Part shown: piece by piece, positions 11,121-22,299 of the stretch
Position numbering within the stretch: the first letter of the stretch is position 1
Layout of the letters: the number at the start of each line of letters is the position of its first letter
From: Spirodela intermedia
Lineage: Eukaryota > Streptophyta > Magnoliopsida > Alismatales > Araceae
Length of the DNA: 64,000 nt
Direction of reading: 5' to 3'
Assembly (NCBI GenBank): GCA_902729315.2
Contig: LR746273.1
Coordinates: forward strand, 4,317,001 to 4,381,000
Position numbers and translations under genes: made by a program
The notes under the pieces: generated by a model
Told to the model about the DNA's origin: nothing
The model's database searches: none
What the model saw: only the letters and a program-made list of their open reading frames with translations

Positions 11121-14100
11121 TGACGTGACTTAATTTTTGTATAATAAATCACATAAATTTAAATCTTCTAATATTAGAAAATATTAATTTTTATATTTTA
11201 AAATTTTTTTAAAACAAATAAATAAATTATAATTAGATGAGAGGTTCCAAATATAGTGAGAAATTTTCAAGTTAATCATAGGGATGTAATATAATATCAA
11301 ATAATGTTCTAGAATTGTTTTAAAAAAAATGATTTTTGTTACAATTTTTAGTCTAAAAATAAAGATAAAATATAGTTAAAATTTGTGAAGAAGGAAAATA
11401 AATGTACAGATGTTAGGATGATGTTAGCAGCTCACAAATGTGAATTATATAAAAATAGACTTCTACTTGACAATTCCTATGTAAGTAATTACAAATTATT
11501 TAATTGATCAAATTCAAATTTATAAAAGTCAAAATAATTGTATTTTAGTAAAGAGTATTTTTGAAACTTGAAATCACTGAAGTTATCATTAGATTAAATA
11601 AAAATAAAATTTTAAGTAAGAAACACAGAGTTTCGACCTCATGAAAATGATCCTCAAAATTTTATGTGTTGAAAAGGGTTATTGAACAATTACCACAGCT
11701 TACAAGGCTCTTGTTAGACATGGACGAGCTAACTATTCTCTAGATCTCCTTTTAAAGTCCAGAAAATATTAGTGGAAGTTAAATTAGTTAAAAATGATAA
11801 AATAGATTTCCAACATCTCAGTGACAATGCTTTAGAATTTTAATTATTCAAGGGAGGGGATTATCGTGTAATGTCGACAGCCTCAAAAGCTCTTCTTGAA
11901 TATGAACGATGTGAGTAATTTCTAGATCTTCTTACAAAGTCTAGAAATCAATGAGGTTGGTCAACAAATCATTTGTAATAGTTGTCACTTTGTAGAATAA
12001 AAAAATAACAACTTTACAAATCTCTAGTAGCTATCACCTAATGGAGATAAGCTGAATGGTGGTGAGACACATCTTAGGGAGCTTCATCCTCAAGTCAATG
12101 CAGCAAAAGGAGGCTCTTCATCATATTTGGTATGTTATCAAGAGGTGGTGACTCATCTCGCAATGGATCATCCTCTTTACAATGACGGCTTGTTCGTCCA
12201 TCAATTAGGGATAATTTACTTGATAGATTCATGATTTTTTTATTCATAATCATTCAATAATTTTAGTAACAATACTTTATGAATCACTTAGATGACATTT
12301 TTGTTGATGATTGAGTGATTCTAGCAACTTAATCGTTAACAGAAAAATTCTAGAAAAATTATGATTTAATCAGATAATAATATAATTTTTAGTACTAATG
12401 GGATTCAAACCCTTGCCAATCAATCACTTGCATGAGAGAGAGTGAAGATGTACACGAATACCCTTATAAAGTGATGTCATATGAGTATCTCATTCCCATA
12501 AATAAAAGATAATTTTTTCATTTATCTCAAAAATATGATTATAAAAATTATATAAGTTCACATAAAATTACATAATTAGTCAAAATCTCACATTAACTAA
12601 ATAAAAGTTACTTTTCATAATTTACCATAAATATAAGTTTATTCATCATGAGCTTAGATTTAAAAAATATTATTAATTCATTATTAACTCATGATAATGA
12701 AAACTTATAAGTCTCACAACCACTAAACTAGTACTCTATTAAAGTTAAAGTTTTGATGCTTAAATAGTTTTAATATTTAATTTTTGTGTGTTAACTTGTA
12801 GAATAAATATAACAATATTTTGTTAATTTTAGAAATCGAAAGTTAGAGAATTTATAGAATTTTTAATTTTGAAAAATAGAAAGATAAAAGAAAAAATATC
12901 ACCATCTACTAATAAGTTAGCACTTGGCAATTAACTTAGAGGAGCACTGTGCTCAAGTGGATGGATTGATAAGTCTTCATTATTATGAGTTAATAATCAG
13001 TAAATAATATATTTTTAGCCTTAACTGATGATAAATAGACTTATATTTGTGTTAAAATGTGAAAAGTAGTTTTCAACTGATTAACATGAATTCTTGGGTA
13101 ATTATGTAATTTTCTACAAATTTATTTGATTTTTATAGTTTTATTTTTGAGATAAATAAAGAAAAAGAAATTAAAATAAAAATATAGCAAAATGAAGGAT
13201 ATTCAACAGCCAGCCGGGTCCGCAAGCGGGTCAAAAGTGCAATCAAGGAGGAGCTACAAGCAAGGGCTCGAGTGGCTAGGACGGATGGGGGCACATGTGT
13301 GCCACTCCCCGTCCATGTCACCGATGGCTAACCAACTATGGGGCAAGGAGTGGTCATACACACAAGGAGAAAGCGACTTACTTGCAAATGTAATATTACT
13401 ATATATTCGTTCGAAACTTCAACGCACAAGTAATGTGAGACTAAATCTGCGTCACACCTTCCCCATAAGGCTTTGACAATTTTAATACCTACAATACCCC
13501 TTATTTATAATAGAGATATACCATGATGACATCATTGATAAGGATATTATAGTACTTATTTCAATCTCTTACATAAGTAGGAAATTAGTCTGGGTTCGAA
13601 TCCTTCTAGAGCCAAAACTCATATTTTTTATCTAGTTATTGCGACTTTCCTGTAGATCACCGGTGAAGGATTAAGCCACCAAAATTGTTGGATCATCGAC
13701 GAAAATCTCATCAATGTGATTCACATAGCATTGTTATTAAAATCGCGAATCTATTAAGTAAAACATCTCTAATAGATTGATGAACAAGCTATCATTAGAA
13801 GATGAGTCGTCACCTCTTGAGAGCGTATTAGATGTGATGAAGAGCCTCCTCTTACTGTGTAGACATGAGGATAAAGCTCCTTGACATGCACCCCACTTCT
13901 ATCTAGCTCCTCTCCGTCAAGTGACAGCCGCCGAAAAGCCACAAAGCCACCGCTTTTCTACTCTACCAAGTGATAGCCGTTGGAGATAATTTGACAACCC
14001 ATATCAATGATCTCTGGACTTCACAAGGAGATCTAAAGATTGCCCACATCGTTCTTGTCTAGAGAGAGCCTTTGAGGCTATAAAAACTACATGACGATCC

Positions 14101-14653
14101 TCTCAAATGCTCAGAATTTTGATACATCACCATCGTGATGTCAGAACTCTATTTTCCTGCTTTCAAGTTAATTTTTGTTTCATTTAATGATAATTTGTGT
14201 GATTTAAATTTACCAAGATATACATCATTCAATTACAATTCTTCTGACTTTTACATATCTTAATTTAATCAATTAAATCATCTGTAATCACTTACTTAAG
14301 AATTGTCAGGCAGAACTCTAGTTTTGCCCAATTCACATTTCCCATGCACTAACTTCATTCTAATGTCTACACCCATATTTCCTTTTTCATGAATTTTAAA
14401 TATATTTTATTTTCATTTCTTACTGTAAAATTCATAGAAAAAATAATCTTTGAGAAAAATTATGAATAATCACCTAATATTATATTACATCTCTATAATC
14501 GACTTGAAAAATTACCATTATTTTAGAAGTTGTATTGAATTATAATTGATATATTTGTTCAAAAATACTTCGAAATATCTAAAAATTCATATTTTCTAGT
14601 TTTATAAATTTAGAATTTACGTGATTTAGTATACAACAACGAAATCACATCAT
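11121..14653. mobile_element. Fold-back element, copy D (longest, with inner module on both arms)
   Basis: The left end near tgacgtgacttaat (11121) and the right end near 14,653 are inverted relatives of the ends of copies A and B. The left arm runs to about 12,480 and is followed by part of the inner module (12,490-12,720). About 240 bp of unrelated sequence separates this from the module in reverse orientation (12,966-13,400) and the right arm (to 14,653). This arrangement shows that the module is the inner part of the arm, giving arms of up to about 1.7 kb in the ancestral element. The right arm contains ggttcgaatcc at 13,593-13,603, which equals the consensus of a tRNA T-arm (box B). Short frames at 13,133-13,476 lie within the module and are not genes. 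Confidence 0.6.
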
Positions 14654-15014
14654 GGACCTAGACTAGGAAGTCACAAGTGGCTAAAGACTTGCTTGACACA
14701 AATGTGAGTCACTCCCTTGCCATGTCTTGAGGGCCACCAACTAGTTGTAGGGTCAGTGTTGTACACACATGTGTGTGAGGGAGGACCACCTATTATCTTC
14801 TCTTAAGATAGTTCTGAGGATTATTTTATTTAGGAGAAAGTAGCTTTGCACTAAGAGCATAACTTTGATATATATTTAGTTCAGTCACTAAAAAACTTTT
14901 AATGTGAAACTAAATCATTTCATTTGTTTTAGGATAGTAGTCTAGAACGCGGTGTGATTGAATGGCATTTAGTAGGCCATGTTACTAGATAAAGCAAATC
15001 TTGTAGTAGGTAAA
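14654..15014. other. Spacer between fold-back copies
   Basis: No gene. The last 120 bp resemble 6290-6430. Confidence 0.4.
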
Positions 15015-16795
15015 TGACGTGACTTAGTCGTCATATAGTAAATCATGTAAATTTAAAATTTATAAAACTAGAAAATATGATTTTTTAGATATTTAAAAGT
15101 ATTTCTAAACAAATATATCAATTATAATTTAATAAAACTTCTAAAAATAGTGGTAATTTTTTAGGTCGATCATAGGGCTGTAATATAATATTAGATAAAT
15201 ATTCATAATTGTTTTTTAAAGAATACTATTTTTTATGAATTTTATACTAGAAAATAAAAATGAAATATATTTAAAATTTATGAAAAAGAGAAACAAGGGT
15301 GCGGACATCAAGATGGTGTCAATGTTTGGCAAATAAGAATCAAGTAGAAATAGAGTTCTGTCCGATGATTCTTATGTAACTGATTTTAGATGATTTAATT
15401 GATTAAATTAAGATATGTAAAAGTCAGAAGAATCGTAATTGAATGAAGTATAACTTGGTAAATTTAAATCACACAAATTATCATTAAATGAAGTGAAAAT
15501 TAAGTTAAAAGTAGGAAAACAAAGTTCTAGCGTCATGATGGTGATGTGTCGGTAATGTACTAGAATCTTGAGCGTTCGAAAAGATCGTCATGTAGTGTCC
15601 ACGACCTCAAAGGCTCTCTTTAGATAAAGACGATGTGGACAATCTCTAGATCTTCTTACAAAATCTAAAGATTAATGAAATAGGTCATCAAATCATCTTC
15701 GATAGCTATCACCTAGCAAAGCGAAAAAACAACGACTTTGCGGCTCTCCGACAACTATCACTCAACGGAGAGGAGTTGGATGGAGGTGGGGAGTGTGTTA
15801 GGGAGCTTCATCCTCAAGTCTACGTAGCAACAAGAGGCTCTTCATTACATCTGATATGCTTTTAGAACGTGGTGACTCATCTCTTGACAGATCATTCTCT
15901 TCCTGACAATGGCTTGTTCATTGATCAATTAGAGATGTTTTACTCGATGAATTCACAATCCTTTTATTTTGAATAATTCAGTAATTTTAGTAACAATGCT
16001 CCTAAAATCACATTGACAAGATTTTTGCCAATGATCCAGCGATTCTGGTGGCTTAATCCTTCACCAATGATCTGTAAGAAAGTCATGATAATCAAATAAA
16101 AAATATGAGTTTTAGCTCTAGGAGAATTTGAACCCGTGTCGGTTGCTCGCTTGCATGAGAGATTAAAATATGTACTCTAATGCCCTTATTAAATGATGTC
16201 ATCATGATATATCTCTGTTATAAATAAGGGGTATTATAAGTATTAAAATCATTGAAGCCTTTCTGGGGAAAGTGTGATGCATGTTTAGTCTCACATCGCT
16301 TTGTGCATTGAAGTTTCAGAAGAATATATTATAATATTACATTTGTAAGTCACTTTCTCTCACTTGTACAATCATTACTTGTCTCACAATTGGTTGGCCA
16401 CTAGTGATGTGGAAGGGGAGTGGTACACATGTGCCCCATTGGTCCTAGCTATTCGAGCCCTTACTTGTGGCTCCTCCTCAACTATACTTCCAACATACTT
16501 ACGAGCTCAATTGGTCGACAAGTCCCCCTCATTTTGCTCTATTTTTATTTTTATTTCTTTTTCTTTATTTATCTAAAAAATAAGACTATAAAAATTATAT
16601 AAATTTATAAAAAATTACATAATTATCCAAAAATTCACATTAATCAATTGAAAACCACGTCTCACACGTTAACACAAATATAAGTCTATTTATCATGAGT
16701 TAAGGCTAAAACTATATTATTTACTAATTATTAACTCATAGTAATAGAAACTTATCATGAGTTAAGACTAAAACTTATCAGTAATACTTCACATG
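15015..16795. mobile_element. Fold-back element, copy E (left arm plus inner module)
   Basis: The copy starts with tgacgtgacttagtcg, close to the start of copy D. It runs through a complete left arm to about 16,330 and ends with the inner module (16,330-16,795; blocks tggccactagtgatgtgg and taagtctatttatcatgag). No right arm follows. Instead repeat R2 copy 2 begins. Frames at 16,364-16,602 are module sequence, not genes. Confidence 0.6.
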
Positions 16796-16854
16796 ATATT
16801 CAAAATGTGAAGTATTATGTTGATAGTTCATGAATCTTACATTACTTAGTACGT

Positions 16855-17590
16855 ATGTGATTAGAAATGATGATCCGATGGCGAGTGAAGTCCCAGGCAC
16901 TAGAAACTTAAATACTCAATCAATAGTAGTTCTTGGTGGATTAATCATGTGTCACTCAACACACCATGTGATCATGCACATCTGATCTAGCAACACACGA
17001 ACTGCCATGATATCAAGAACTTAAGTTCTCACACATCACTATTAAGGATATAAAGATAATAATTGATTATTATTTGATAAAATAGATATTATTAATTATT
17101 TTTAAAACTCAACAATTGTCACAAATTACGACATCCACTATTTCCTTTTTTGTGCGATCAACATCTTTGATGGTTGGCAAGCTTGTTCCTTCCTCCCCTG
17201 ACTATACTTAAAGCTTCTAGGGAGTGATCAACTCATCTCTTCTCCCCCTAGATGATGGTGATAGTGTGATCAACTCCTCTTTTCAATAAATCTCTATAGC
17301 AAGTGATGCAACACTTTCAGATCATACTTCTATGTCTTTTGACATGGTGTGACACATCTAGACAAAACCAAGCTGTCACACCAATGTCTCTAATTGCCTA
17401 AGAGGTAGACTAAACTTGAACAATGATTTTCTTCATATTTTTAATATTTATTTATATTTTACGGCAAGTTATTTTCATTTCATGTATGTTTCATTGAAAT
17501 GAGTGAAATTAATTCATATCTTGATGAATGATCTTCATTCCTTTTCTAAATCCTTTGAAACTCATTTAAGATCAAGTTTAGATCACAGAA
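16855..17590 (+). repeat. Direct repeat R2, copy 2
   Basis: Second copy of the unit at 6490-7260, same orientation, with shared blocks such as gatatcaagaacttaagttc and aagaggtagactaaa. It lies exactly between two fold-back fragments, which suggests nested insertion or a larger composite unit. Confidence 0.65.
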
Positions 17591-19070
17591 AAAAAGAAAT
17601 TAGAGGGTGATGATGTTAGCACCCGACGAACATAAATCATACAGAAATAGAGTTTCACCAAACAATTCTTACATAAGTGATTATAGATCATTTAATTAGT
17701 CAAATTAAGATCTATAAAATCCAAAAGAATCATAATTGAATGAAGAATAGTTTAGAAAGTAGAAATCGTATAAATTATCACAAAATGAAATGAGAATTAA
17801 ATTAAAAGTAGAAAAGGTAGAATTCTAACATTGCGATGTGATGCGTCAATGATGCATCAGAATTTTGAGCATTCAAAAGAATTGTCATATAGTGTCCACA
17901 ACCTCAAAGGCTCTCTTTAGATAGGGACAATATAAGTAACCTCTAGATATTCTTACGAAGTATAGAGATCAATAAAATGAGTTCTCGAATTGTCTCTAGT
18001 AATTATTACCTAGTGGAGTGAAAAAATGATAACCTTGCAGCTCTTTAACAACTGTCACCCGACAAAGAATAATTAGACGAAAGTGAGGCATGTGTTGGGG
18101 AGCTTTATCTTTTGGTCTGCATAGCAAGAGGAGACTCTTCATCACATATGTTCTTAGGAAGTGGTGACTCGTCTCATAATGAATCATCCTCTTCTTGACG
18201 ATGACTTATTCGTCGATCAATTAGAAATGATTAACACAATAGAGTCTTAATCCTTTTATCACAAATCATTTAATAAGTTTAATAACAATACTCCACAAAT
18301 CACATTGATAAGATTTTCACCAATGATCAAGTGATTCCAACAACTTAATCTTTTATCAACGATCTACAAGAAATTTATAATTTAATTAAATAAAAATATG
18401 AGTTTTGGCTTTAGAAGGATTTAAACTTGTGTCGATCTTCCACCTTCATAAGAGAGGGAATAAGTTTTCTAATACCTTAGACACTTACATCATCATGATA
18501 TCACACTCATATAAATAAGGGATATTTTTAGTATTAAAATCTTCAAAATATTTTGAGGAAGGTGTAACTGTCAATTTAGTCTCACATCAATGACATGTTG
18601 AATGTGGAGACGCATCACAATACGTGCCCCCTAGTCCATAGTGAGTCCCTTTTTCGTGTGTACAATCACTCCTTGCCTTACAATTAGCTGGCCACTAGTG
18701 ACGTGGAAGGAGAGTGGCACACACGTGCCCCCTAGTCCATAGTCGCTCGAGCCCCTACTCATAGCTCCACCCCAACTACACTTCGGACCTACTTGTGGAC
18801 TCGGCTGGTTAGCAGGTCCCTCTTTTTTCCTACTTTTTTATTTTATTTTATTTTATTTTATTTTATTTTATTTATCTAAAAAATAAGATTATAAAAATGA
18901 TATAAAATCATATAAAATCACATAATTAGCCAAGAATCACATTAATCAATTGAAAAGTATTCACAATTTAACATAAATATAAGTCTATTTATCATGAGTT
19001 AAGGCTAAGACTATATTATTTATTAATCATTAACTCATAATAATGAAGATTTATCACTTATTATGTTTCT
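17591..19070. mobile_element. Fold-back element, copy F (partial left arm plus module)
   Basis: The stretch enters the arm in its middle (gatgatgttagcacccgac near 17,608) in left-arm orientation. It continues to about 18,600 and is followed by the inner module to about 19,070 (ctggccactagtgacgtgg, then tcatgagttaaggctaag). Outer end and right arm are absent. A short minus frame at 17,996-18,187 is part of the arm. Confidence 0.55.
18831..18874 (+). repeat. (ATTTT)n pentanucleotide microsatellite
   Basis: About seven to eight consecutive attttt/atttt units inside the module of copy F. The other module copies carry shorter T-rich versions at the same place. Confidence 0.8.
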
Positions 19071-19499
19071 TGTAGCTTGTTCCTTACTTGTAAAAAGATC
19101 TAAAAAGCTAAGATGTTCTTCATCAATGATCTATTATATATATGATTGATATAACCGTAAGAGCACATATATAAATCTATCTCAAAGATAATATTTTCAT
19201 ATTAAGAAAAAATATACTTATGTTCCTTCATTTTCAAATAATTAATAATGCACATATGCCATGGTGCTCCCATTCTTGGCTTATTTATAGCCAATAGTTG
19301 AATAATATCTCTAATTCTTGTATACAATCATTTTCTCATAGCTCTTTATTTGCATGAGCCATTCTTTACTATTCATATGTATTTTAGCATCTCCTTTTGC
19401 ATTAGTTAGCCAACCATGATGTTTATCTACATCAGTTTACTATTTTCCTCTATGCATATACATATATATATTGTGTACAAATATTTGGATTTCTCTCTT

Positions 19500-22080
19500 C
19501 TTGATCACGTGCACTTAAAAATTGGTCTTCTTTAATAGAATCTGATTTTAATTCATCACATGGTAAGACTTGGGCAATGTTTGGTATCATTGTACATCAT
19601 AGATGGGGGTGTAATTTCGAAATCTAGATAATCTACTAACATAGGTGTAATTGACAAAGTTTCTAAAGATGGGGAAGGTTCAATCTTTAATTCTAACTTG
19701 AGGAGATAGGGTGAGTCTTGGGATGTATGTAGATTTCAAAGTATATTTTCTTTTTTATTATCATCAATAAATTCATCTCTCTTCCTCTTTTTCATCTTCA
19801 TAGTTGTCTTCCTCACCCAATTGGATTTGATCTATTGGTATATGGCTTTCTTTTATGTTTTCCTTTTCAATCTCCATTAGGATATGTTTATCCTTATTCC
19901 TACCACTCCCTTCACCAAATTTTATGTGTTTCCTCACCTCTTCAAAAGCTTCTTCACTCCTAAAACTCACTATAATTTTAATATTCTCAAATTGTGGTGT
20001 ATGAGGTGAAATTTGTGAATTGATTCCAGCTACAATATGGACTTGAGAAAGAATTTATCTAGATAATAATGTCTCGAGTTGGCTATGTGTTGCCTTGGGA
20101 GCTGACCTCTTTCTCTTTCATTGTAGCTTAAATTAGTTGGTCAATTTGTGTTTCCAACTTGAAATAAATTGTTGTTGGCTCAAAATAAATTTCGATTAGA
20201 CATGTTTCTATAGTCATGTTGGGTCAAATGTTGAAATGATATAAACTTGTTGGTGCATTTGTTGCCCCATAGGTTGAAACTAAGGTTCTGCAGTTCTAAA
20301 TTGATTTTTCTGATTATGTTGGTTTAGATAGAAGAAGAGTAGTATTTGTCTTTGGGTTTGAGGAGCTTGAGAGATTTAAGAGACTTGAGTGATTATATTA
20401 TGATGCCTACTGATTCTTCAAAGAAAACTTTGGATGATTTCTCAAACCTTGATTGTAAGTATTAGAGAGTGGATCATATTGAGGCTCATAATAGCTGTGT
20501 TGTTTGCACCTGTTTTTAAATAGAATTGAGGAAATTTCACTACAATCAAACATTCACTTTTATGATGATTCATGTAATCATATATGGAACATACTTCACT
20601 ACAAGGAGAAGGGTTGAATAATGGGGAAGGTTTAAAGATCAGTTCATGTCTATTAAGGGCTGACACCTGATTTAACTTTGTAGATAAAATATCAACTTTC
20701 TTCAGTTGTTTATGAATCATACTCATGTCCAGTCGGGGATCAATCTCTTCATGTGCCCTAATTTCATATTAGCCCATTTCTTTTTGATGGTCCAGCACAT
20801 CTTTCATAAGAAGGCAATGAAGCATGATTGACAAAGTTCACAATAAGCATTTCAACCAATTGATCTGCTTCATCTTCACTTTTACTCATAAAAGCTCCTC
20901 CACAAGATGCATCTACCATCTACTTATATTGTTCAGTCAATTCTTCATAAAAGACTTGAACGATTTGCTATATGGATAACTCATGATGGGGACATTTTTT
21001 TAATAATTACTTTAATCTTTCCTATGATTCATGAATTAGCTCTTCAAGAGTTTGAGTAAATACAATTATTGCTCTTATCAAAAAATAAGTCCATGTTATA
21101 AGATAAAACTTTTTGAAAAATTCTTGTTGCATTTCTACCTAAGTGCTAATGATCTTTCACAAGGGGGATAACCAATATTTGGCATTATCTTTTTAGGAGA
21201 ATGAGAAAAGAGTTAATCTAAGAGCATTATCAGAAAAGTTATGGATCCTAATAGTAGACCAAATTTCTAAGAACTCATCAATATGTCAATAAGGACCCAC
21301 ATTAGTGTTTCCATAGAATGATGGTAACATTTGTATAGTATTTGCTTTGATTTCATATTGATTGGGCTGATTATGAGGGATATGTACGTATGATGAAGGT
21401 TGATATAGATTTTGAGAAAACTAATCCATCATTTGTCTAGGGTAATCTACCATACCAACATTAGGTTGATTTATTATACAATGACTATTCATTACTTCTT
21501 CTAAATTGTGAATCCTAGAGTGAAGTCTCTCAATTTCAAGAATTGGTTCCAAAATAGTTGGATAGAGTGATCTCCTACTAAGCATCTACTTTTATTTTTT
21601 AAAACCTACCTTCTATAACTAAAAATAATAAAATCATTTAATTAAAGAAAATTTTCAAATAAAATAAAAAAACTAAAAATTAGGAAAGAAAAAAATCCGG
21701 ACTTTAATAGTAACAAATAAAGGAAATTAATGCAATTAAAAAAACTTGGAATTTTTTTAAAATTATAAATTTAAAAATAAGTAAATATTTTAATTGAAAA
21801 TCTACAAATACTATAATTAAGTAAATTCAAGAACTAAGAAGTAACAAAGTAAATACTAAGAAAGAAATAAGATTAATTCATGTAACTAACAAAAAGTTAA
21901 AATTAAAATTATTTTTTTTATTTTTATTCTTTATTATTTGTTCTTTAATTTGTTTGATTTTTTTATTGCTTTTACTTTTTCACCTAAACTAAAGATTACT
22001 AATATTCAAATAGGCTTGTCAAACATGACTAGAAGTAAAACTAATGATAATCATCCCTAACAACGACAAAAATTTGATGG
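19500..22080 (-). mobile_element. Decayed Ty3/gypsy retrotransposon: Gag region
   Basis: Reading the minus strand from about 21,590 down to 20,440 gives a Gag typical of plant gypsy elements, broken by stops. It shows IDEFLEIWSTIRIHNFSDNA (near 21,240), then ALRLTLFSFS and KDNAKYWL, then CPHHELS (near 20,990), and DASCGGAFMSKSEDEADQLV (near 20,890). These match the order SDDAIRLRLFPFSLKDKA, then the RCPHHG-like block, then the AAGGSFLSKSYDEA-like block of the retrotransposon gag family (PF03732). Minus frames at 20,442-20,726 and 19,773-19,970 continue it. No protease or polymerase follows before 19.5 kb, so the element is truncated. A primer-site relic at 22,051-22,070 marks its 5' side. Confidence 0.7.
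22051..22070 (-). other. Relic primer-binding site of the Gag-bearing gypsy element
   Basis: On the minus strand the sequence reads aaatttttgtcgttgttagg followed by gatga. In many plant Athila/Tat-type elements the 5' LTR is followed by aattttTGGCGCCGTTGCCG and GGGA, a tRNA-Asp primer site. This copy fits if CpG decay and a two-base loss are allowed. The position, about 460 bp before the Gag start on the same strand, fits. The LTR itself was not delimited. Confidence 0.4.
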
Positions 22081-22299
22081 TATGAAGTGGGACATGATGA
22101 CCTAGGATTAGTTTGTTAATGTATAAAGACTAAATTACTCTTCTCTTTTAGCCAAACATATTTTATATTGTGAATCTACAAAAAGGATTTAGCCCCAAAA
22201 AAAAATTATAAATAGAAAATATAGTTATGAAATTTAAAAATAAATTGAGATCATGATAAAAGGTATTAAATTCATATTATTTATCAAGAAAATAATGAT

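Noticed and set aside
13593-13603. Possible tRNA gene
   Set aside because: Only the T-arm-like box is present. No acceptor, D-arm or anticodon arm at correct spacing.
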